Below the pieces are notes generated by a model, which was not told the origin of the DNA, searched no databases, and was given only the letters and a program-made list of their open reading frames with translations. Made by a program: the position numbers and the translations under genes. Shown here in pieces: positions 59,881 through 64,000 of a DNA stretch of 64,000 bases. Position 1 is the stretch's first letter; every line of letters starts with the position of its first letter. This DNA is from Apodospora peruviana (lineage: Eukaryota > Ascomycota > Sordariomycetes > Sordariales > Lasiosphaeriaceae), in NCBI GenBank assembly GCA_033439685.1, contig JAUEDM010000002.1, positions 2,542,001 through 2,606,000 on the forward strand, given 5' to 3'.

Positions 59881-61694
59881 ATGGAAAACGAAAAGGAAAT
59901 GACATGTCCTTTCTGCGGATGGGAAGCGACGGAGGGGGAATATGTCATGCTGTTGGTAAATGGTTCCTTCTCTTTGGTGAAATCATACAAAGCCGGGCGA
60001 CTTAACCCACCAATTTCCTTTGTCTGCCTCTAAACAGTTGCCCTGCAGACCTTTGCACTAACCACCCGCTTGCAGCACATGGAGACACTGCACGCCGAGG
60101 GTGACTCTCCCTTCGTCGTAAACGGTGAAGGTGTCAAGGCCTCGGGCAGCCTCGTAGCCGACGACGAGTTCCCGGAATCCACCGAGTGCCCGGTCGATGG
60201 ATGCGGAGAGACGGTGCGCCGCGACGAGATGGACTACCACCTAGAGTTGCATGTTGAAGAAGCAGCCGGCGGAGATCTGGATCGTCAAGCTGCCGATCCC
60301 GCGCCCGCCCCGGAGCCCTCTTTGTCCGGCCCGTCGTCGTCGTCACGTACCCACCACCACCGGGATCGAGACCGAGACCGAGACGGGGATCGACACCGCC
60401 ACTCGGACCGCAACCACCGCGACCGTGACCGCGACCGCGACCGCGACCGCGACCGTGACCGTGACCGTGACCGTGACCATGACCGTGACTGTGACAGCAA
60501 GTCCTCTTCTCCCCAATCCAAAGCCATTGCCGCCTGGAAGAAGCTACTCAAAATGCCCGGCTCTTCGTCGTCGTCGTCGTCGTCGTCGCAGAGTTCTTCA
60601 AGGCGCCATCGCCACCATGACGAGAAATCGGCGCCCACTGGGGATTCTGCTAACGGCGGGCGGCTTGGGGTATGTTACACAACCCACCGAGAGGGTTTCT
60701 TGACTAATGCACCGCAATAGAAAGCGCAACTCGGCAAATATGCCCACGAGGACCGTATGCCCGACTGGCTGGTGGCCCTGCTCCAAAAGGGCGGCCAGGT
60801 CAAATCTGAAGGCGTGCTCTCCGTCCTAGCCCAACTGCTTGAGCAGTGCTCTACGACGAAATACGCATACCTCTGCCACCCGTGCGTGCAGCACGTCTCC
60901 AAACTCAAGAGGGAAGGCGGCTTCTGCGGCTACCGCAACATCCAGATGTTGTGCTCGTACATATTCGGTGTCAAATTCAGGGGGTATCAGTACTTTGACC
61001 AGAAGGTCCCCAGCATATTCCAGATACAGGATTTCATCGAGCGGGCGTGGGACCACGGCATCAACCCGCAGGGCCGCCTCGAGACGGGTGGCATCCGCGG
61101 GACCAGGAAGTACATTGGCACGCCCGAGGCACTGGCCATGTTCCGTCTGCTGGAGATACCCTGCGACGCCCAGGGCTTCAAGCACAGGGAGCCGGGCAGA
61201 TCCGAGTCTCTGCTGGTGGAGGAGGTGGAAAATTATTTCCAGTCCGGGGTCGGGGATCCCACCCAGCGGATCCGGCTTACGCATTTGCCGCCTATATACT
61301 TTCAACACGCTGGTATTTCATCACCCTCGTATTATTTGTCGTTTAAACCAAACTGACAACTGATGTGATTCTCTGGCAGGCCATTCAATGACCATCATCG
61401 GGCTCGAAAAGCTCAAAAACGGCTCCAAGAACCTGATCGTGTTTGACCCCATGTTCCGCGACCCGTCCAACATTATCAAGCTGGTCGGCCGCACCTTCGA
61501 CTGCACCTTTCCCGACCTGGTGCTTAGACCATATCGTCGGGGGCATAAGTATCTGAATAAGTATCGCGAGTTTGAGATTTTAAGGTTAGTTAGTGCGATG
61601 GCTATGCACTGAAGCACAATTGGCGTACTGACATGCTTATGTTAGGCTACGACCGCCACCTGGCGAAGGGTTTCCAATGGGGTCGATGAGCTGA
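59881..61694 (+). CDS. ZUFSP/Mug105-type deubiquitinase (peptidase C78) with N-terminal zinc fingers
   Basis: Five exons (59881-59955, 60076-60669, 60721-61312, 61380-61584, 61646-61694) give 504 aa. The family comprises cysteine proteases cleaving K63-linked ubiquitin chains, tied to genome stability. A first C2H2 finger (CPFCGW...HMETLH) is rebuilt by joining exon 1 to the acceptor at 60075; a second is CPVDGCG...YHLELH. A low-complexity RD/SR-like segment and poly-Ser follow. The C78 domain has the catalytic Cys in GGFCGYRNIQML, His in YFQHAGHSMTIIGLE and Asp in VFDPMFRDP. The protein ends PPGEGFPMGSMS. The substrate class is inferred from the family. The repeat segment is longer than expected and likely variable between strains. 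Confidence 0.92.
60421..60495 (+). repeat. GACCGY hexanucleotide array encoding an (Arg-Asp)n tract
   Basis: About twelve hexamers in the coding region; the first part is GACCGC and the later part GACCGT, so two expansion blocks are visible. Confidence 0.9.
60565..60588 (+). repeat. (TCG)8 trinucleotide array encoding poly-Ser
   Basis: Perfect in-frame repeat just before the protease domain of the C78 deubiquitinase. Confidence 0.95.
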
Positions 61695-62002
61695 CCAAGT
61701 AGAGGTGACCAACCGCATGAGGAATCCCAAAAAAAGGGCGTGACGTTATGTATGACACGGCGAACGAGCTGTTTCGATGACAAGCTGAGTTTCTGGTTTT
61801 ATATTATTTTGAGCTGAAGCGGATATTATAGGGAAGGGGTATCATGTCGAAGATTCCAGCGGAGTTTGACTACTTTTCTTCCTAGTTTATATTGTTCTTA
61901 GTTGTTTTATCTCCCGTTGCTCTATAGCGACCGGACAGGCGCAAAACTTGGAGGCAAAACACAAAGTTCCTCAAGGTTTATATATTCTCCTTTATTTTCT
62001 CT

Positions 62003-62812
62003 CTAAGCAGTCATCTCTTTGATGAACCAAGCCTGCAGCTTCTCCAGCGCCTTGCCCCTATGCGAGATGGAGTTCTTCTTTACCTTGTCCATTTCGGCGT
62101 ACGTCTCACCTTCATACTCGAAAATTGCGTCCCAGCCTATGTTTTGTTTTTGTCTCGGTAAGTCTGAGCCACGCAACGAAGAAAAGTAGGTAGGTTACTC
62201 ACCAAAGAAAGCAGGTCCCCTAGGCGGCACGATCTTGCCCTCCGTGATGCCCTGGAAGAGGATGGGCTCGTGACCCGGTCCGGGCGAGTAGCCGAACGTG
62301 CAGATGGCCTTGGCGGACTTGTCCTCGTAGGCAGCCAGGAGGTTGTTTAACCCGTCATGACCGAGGGATTTCATGAACCATTTGCTGGACACAAACACAA
62401 GAAATGTGTGAGTGGTTTTGTGCATAATAGGTAGTAATTATGTATTGGTGTGGTGAGTGAATTGACTTACATGTACGGTCCCGGAAGCCCGTTGAGTGAG
62501 TTGAAGCATAGGCAGGTATCCTCTACCAGGACGGGGCCTTGAATCTATGGATGATGCATTTGTTAGGGGGGTTGTGAAAGAGAAGAGGGGAAGAAAGGGA
62601 ATGATAAATACCAAATCGGCCGCCCGTCGGCACTTATCCAGCGTCACCTCCTCGACGGTCCCCTGGACCTCAATCAGGTCGAGTTCTTGGCTGTCGACCT
62701 GGATGGCGGGTTCTAGGATCTCCTTAACTTCTCTCAGCTTGTTGGCGTTGCCGGTGATGAAGTTGACGATGTGCCGGGCGGCGGTGGGGGCCGCCGGTGT
62801 TGCTGTAGCCAT
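62003..62812 (-). CDS. HAM1: Inosine/xanthosine triphosphate pyrophosphatase (ITPase)
   Basis: Four exons (62812-62612, 62544-62471, 62384-62203, 62136-62003) give 196 aa. It hydrolyses ITP, dITP and XTP to monophosphates and keeps deaminated purines out of nucleic acids. Motifs are FITGNANKLREVKEIL, the metal/phosphate site VLVEDTCLCFNSLNGLPGPY, KWF, FGY, PRGPAFFGWDAIFE and the closing NSISHRGKALEKL. The start MATATPAAP is preferred over a longer in-frame extension because the usual protein begins about here. Intact. Confidence 0.97.
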
Positions 62813-63458
62813 CTTTTTCCTGGAAGATGGTGAGAGCAAGGACAGCGTGACAGCTACACCGGTAAGAAAGTTGCTCTTGCCAGACGCTATGAGCTACGTA
62901 CCTTATCGACTGCTCTTCTCCGGTCTGTAAAGCAACTTGAGGAACTATCGACTGGAGGGGCTTATCGTTATCAGTTGTTAAGACAGACGGCACAGTTTGG
63001 CGGGTACGGTACGGAATTTCCACTTCAGATGTCAGTCCGCAAACCCTCGATTGGTGCATACCTACCTTAGTTTTGGGGACTGAGGTTCAGGTACTAAGGT
63101 ACCTGCCTACATCATGAGATCAGACCATATTTGGGATGAGCTCAAGTTAATTTCTATTTGGTTTAATAAATCATGACCTTCCTCCGTGTCATCGAAGAAC
63201 GTGATGGGTTTAACATCCATTGCGTATAAATGCCCGCCTACCTAAGGCACCTAGCTAAACCTTCCCACTGCTGCTTAGGACATTGCCATGGCTCGGCATC
63301 GTTTGTAGATGCCCAAGGAGATTGAACTACCACATCACAATACTCCTAGACGCCCAAATATACTGGAAAACAAGGCCGCGCAGGTATGTGTGGATTGGCA
63401 TTCCGACCCAGCTACTCCGTACGGGGCAGCCAAAGCAAAACAAGTCCATAGGTCCTGA
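62813..63458. other. Intergenic region HAM1 - FAP7
   Basis: 646 bp with AGGTACCT (63097-63104) and CTACCTAAGG words; no gene seen. Confidence 0.5.
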
Positions 63459-64000
63459 TCAAGCACCACCCGCATTATCCTCCTTCCACTGCTTCAACCA
63501 CTGCTCAATCCGATCGACATTGCCATCCATCTCATCGGCAGTATTGCTCCTTAGCTCCACGACAATCTCCTCGTCGTACGACTCCCTAGCCTCCTGCAGC
63601 AGAACCTCCATGATCTCAGAGTCAATATTTTCTTGTAGTTTGACCTCGGGATATTTCCTATCCACAAACAGTCAGTCAATCAACATTATTGCCACCCTTC
63701 AAAATGAGTGGAAGACAAACCTCTCCGTAAGCCGATCATACAGCGTAGCGGAATCGACCCTCAACACAACAACAAGATCGACCCAGCTCTTGGGGAACAG
63801 GTCGCACGCATGCCAGTCTATTATGAACCCGCCCTTCGTCGAGACCTGCATGTCTTCCATTGCGTCGAGCAACTATTTTTTTTTTTTCAGAAAACGTTTA
63901 GTTAAAGACAAGGTGTTGTATTTTGTGGGGTGGAAGGAGAAAAAAAAATACCTTGTCTTCGTCCACGATCCAGCTCTGGTACTCGTCGTCCCAGCCCTCG
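63459..64000 (-). CDS. FAP7: Adenylate kinase-like FAP7/AK6, 3' part (runs off right edge)
   Basis: Three visible exons (>64000-63952, 63872-63721, 63657-63459). FAP7/hCINAP is a nuclear adenylate kinase/ATPase that acts with uS11 in late 18S rRNA processing. The fragment begins in EGWDDEYQSWIVDEDKLLD and includes GGFIIDWHACDLFP, the LRVDSATLYDRLTERKY segment across the last intron, and NIDSEIMEVLLQEARESY. It ends with the conserved WLKQWKEDNAGGA region. The N-terminal P-loop lies beyond the window. A T-rich tract precedes one acceptor. Confidence 0.93.

Noticed and set aside
60004..60075. Coding extension TFALTTRLQ before HMETLH in the C78 deubiquitinase
   Set aside because: Upstream acceptors are possible, but the acceptor at 60075 has a CTAAC branch point just before it and gives normal C2H2 finger spacing.

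Overview
The window is nuclear DNA of a filamentous ascomycete, most likely a Sordariomycete (Sordariales-like). The support is the gene content, the introns of about 50-70 nt with CTAAC/CTGAC branch points, the GC-biased third codon positions, and a fungal Zn(II)2Cys6 regulator. There is no operon structure. Twenty-one protein genes can be built with complete or edge-truncated exon chains. Every complete multi-exon model closes exactly in frame, which is my main check on the splice sites. No tRNA, rRNA, intact transposon or CRISPR array was found.

Left part (1-16 kb): the 5' part of a BUR1/CDK9-type kinase (minus) diverges from a tiny complex I subunit (NDUFB2-like). A CFA-synthase-type methyltransferase and a P5B cation/polyamine ATPase (YPK9/ATP13A2) follow on the minus strand, then NAP1 and 3-phosphoglycerate dehydrogenase on the plus strand. 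Middle part (16-32 kb): argininosuccinate synthase split into 13 exons, some tiny; a class V myosin; an unusual Rab18-like GTPase; ribosomal protein eS1; and a small Ser/Arg-rich protein of unknown function.

Right part: a 4.4-kb stretch without a recognisable gene comes first. Then follow URC1 (GTP cyclohydrolase II-like, uracil catabolism), ELF1 and uracil phosphoribosyltransferase, so two uracil-metabolism genes lie within 6 kb. After these come a WAPL-type cohesin release factor, Rheb GTPase, cytosolic seryl-tRNA synthetase, a Zn2Cys6 regulator, a 6.1-kb gene-poor tract, a ZUFSP/Mug105-type deubiquitinase, ITP pyrophosphatase (HAM1) and the 3' part of FAP7/AK6 at the right edge.

Most genes are housekeeping. 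The notable signals are in gene architecture: a 5-nt microexon in argininosuccinate synthase, a 4-nt microexon in URC1, four GC-AG introns among about 82, a Rab protein lacking the Asn of its NKxD motif, and short TACCTA/AGGTACCT palindromic words scattered through the intergenic DNA. I saw no convincing undescribed multi-gene system; the URC1-UPRT linkage comes closest.
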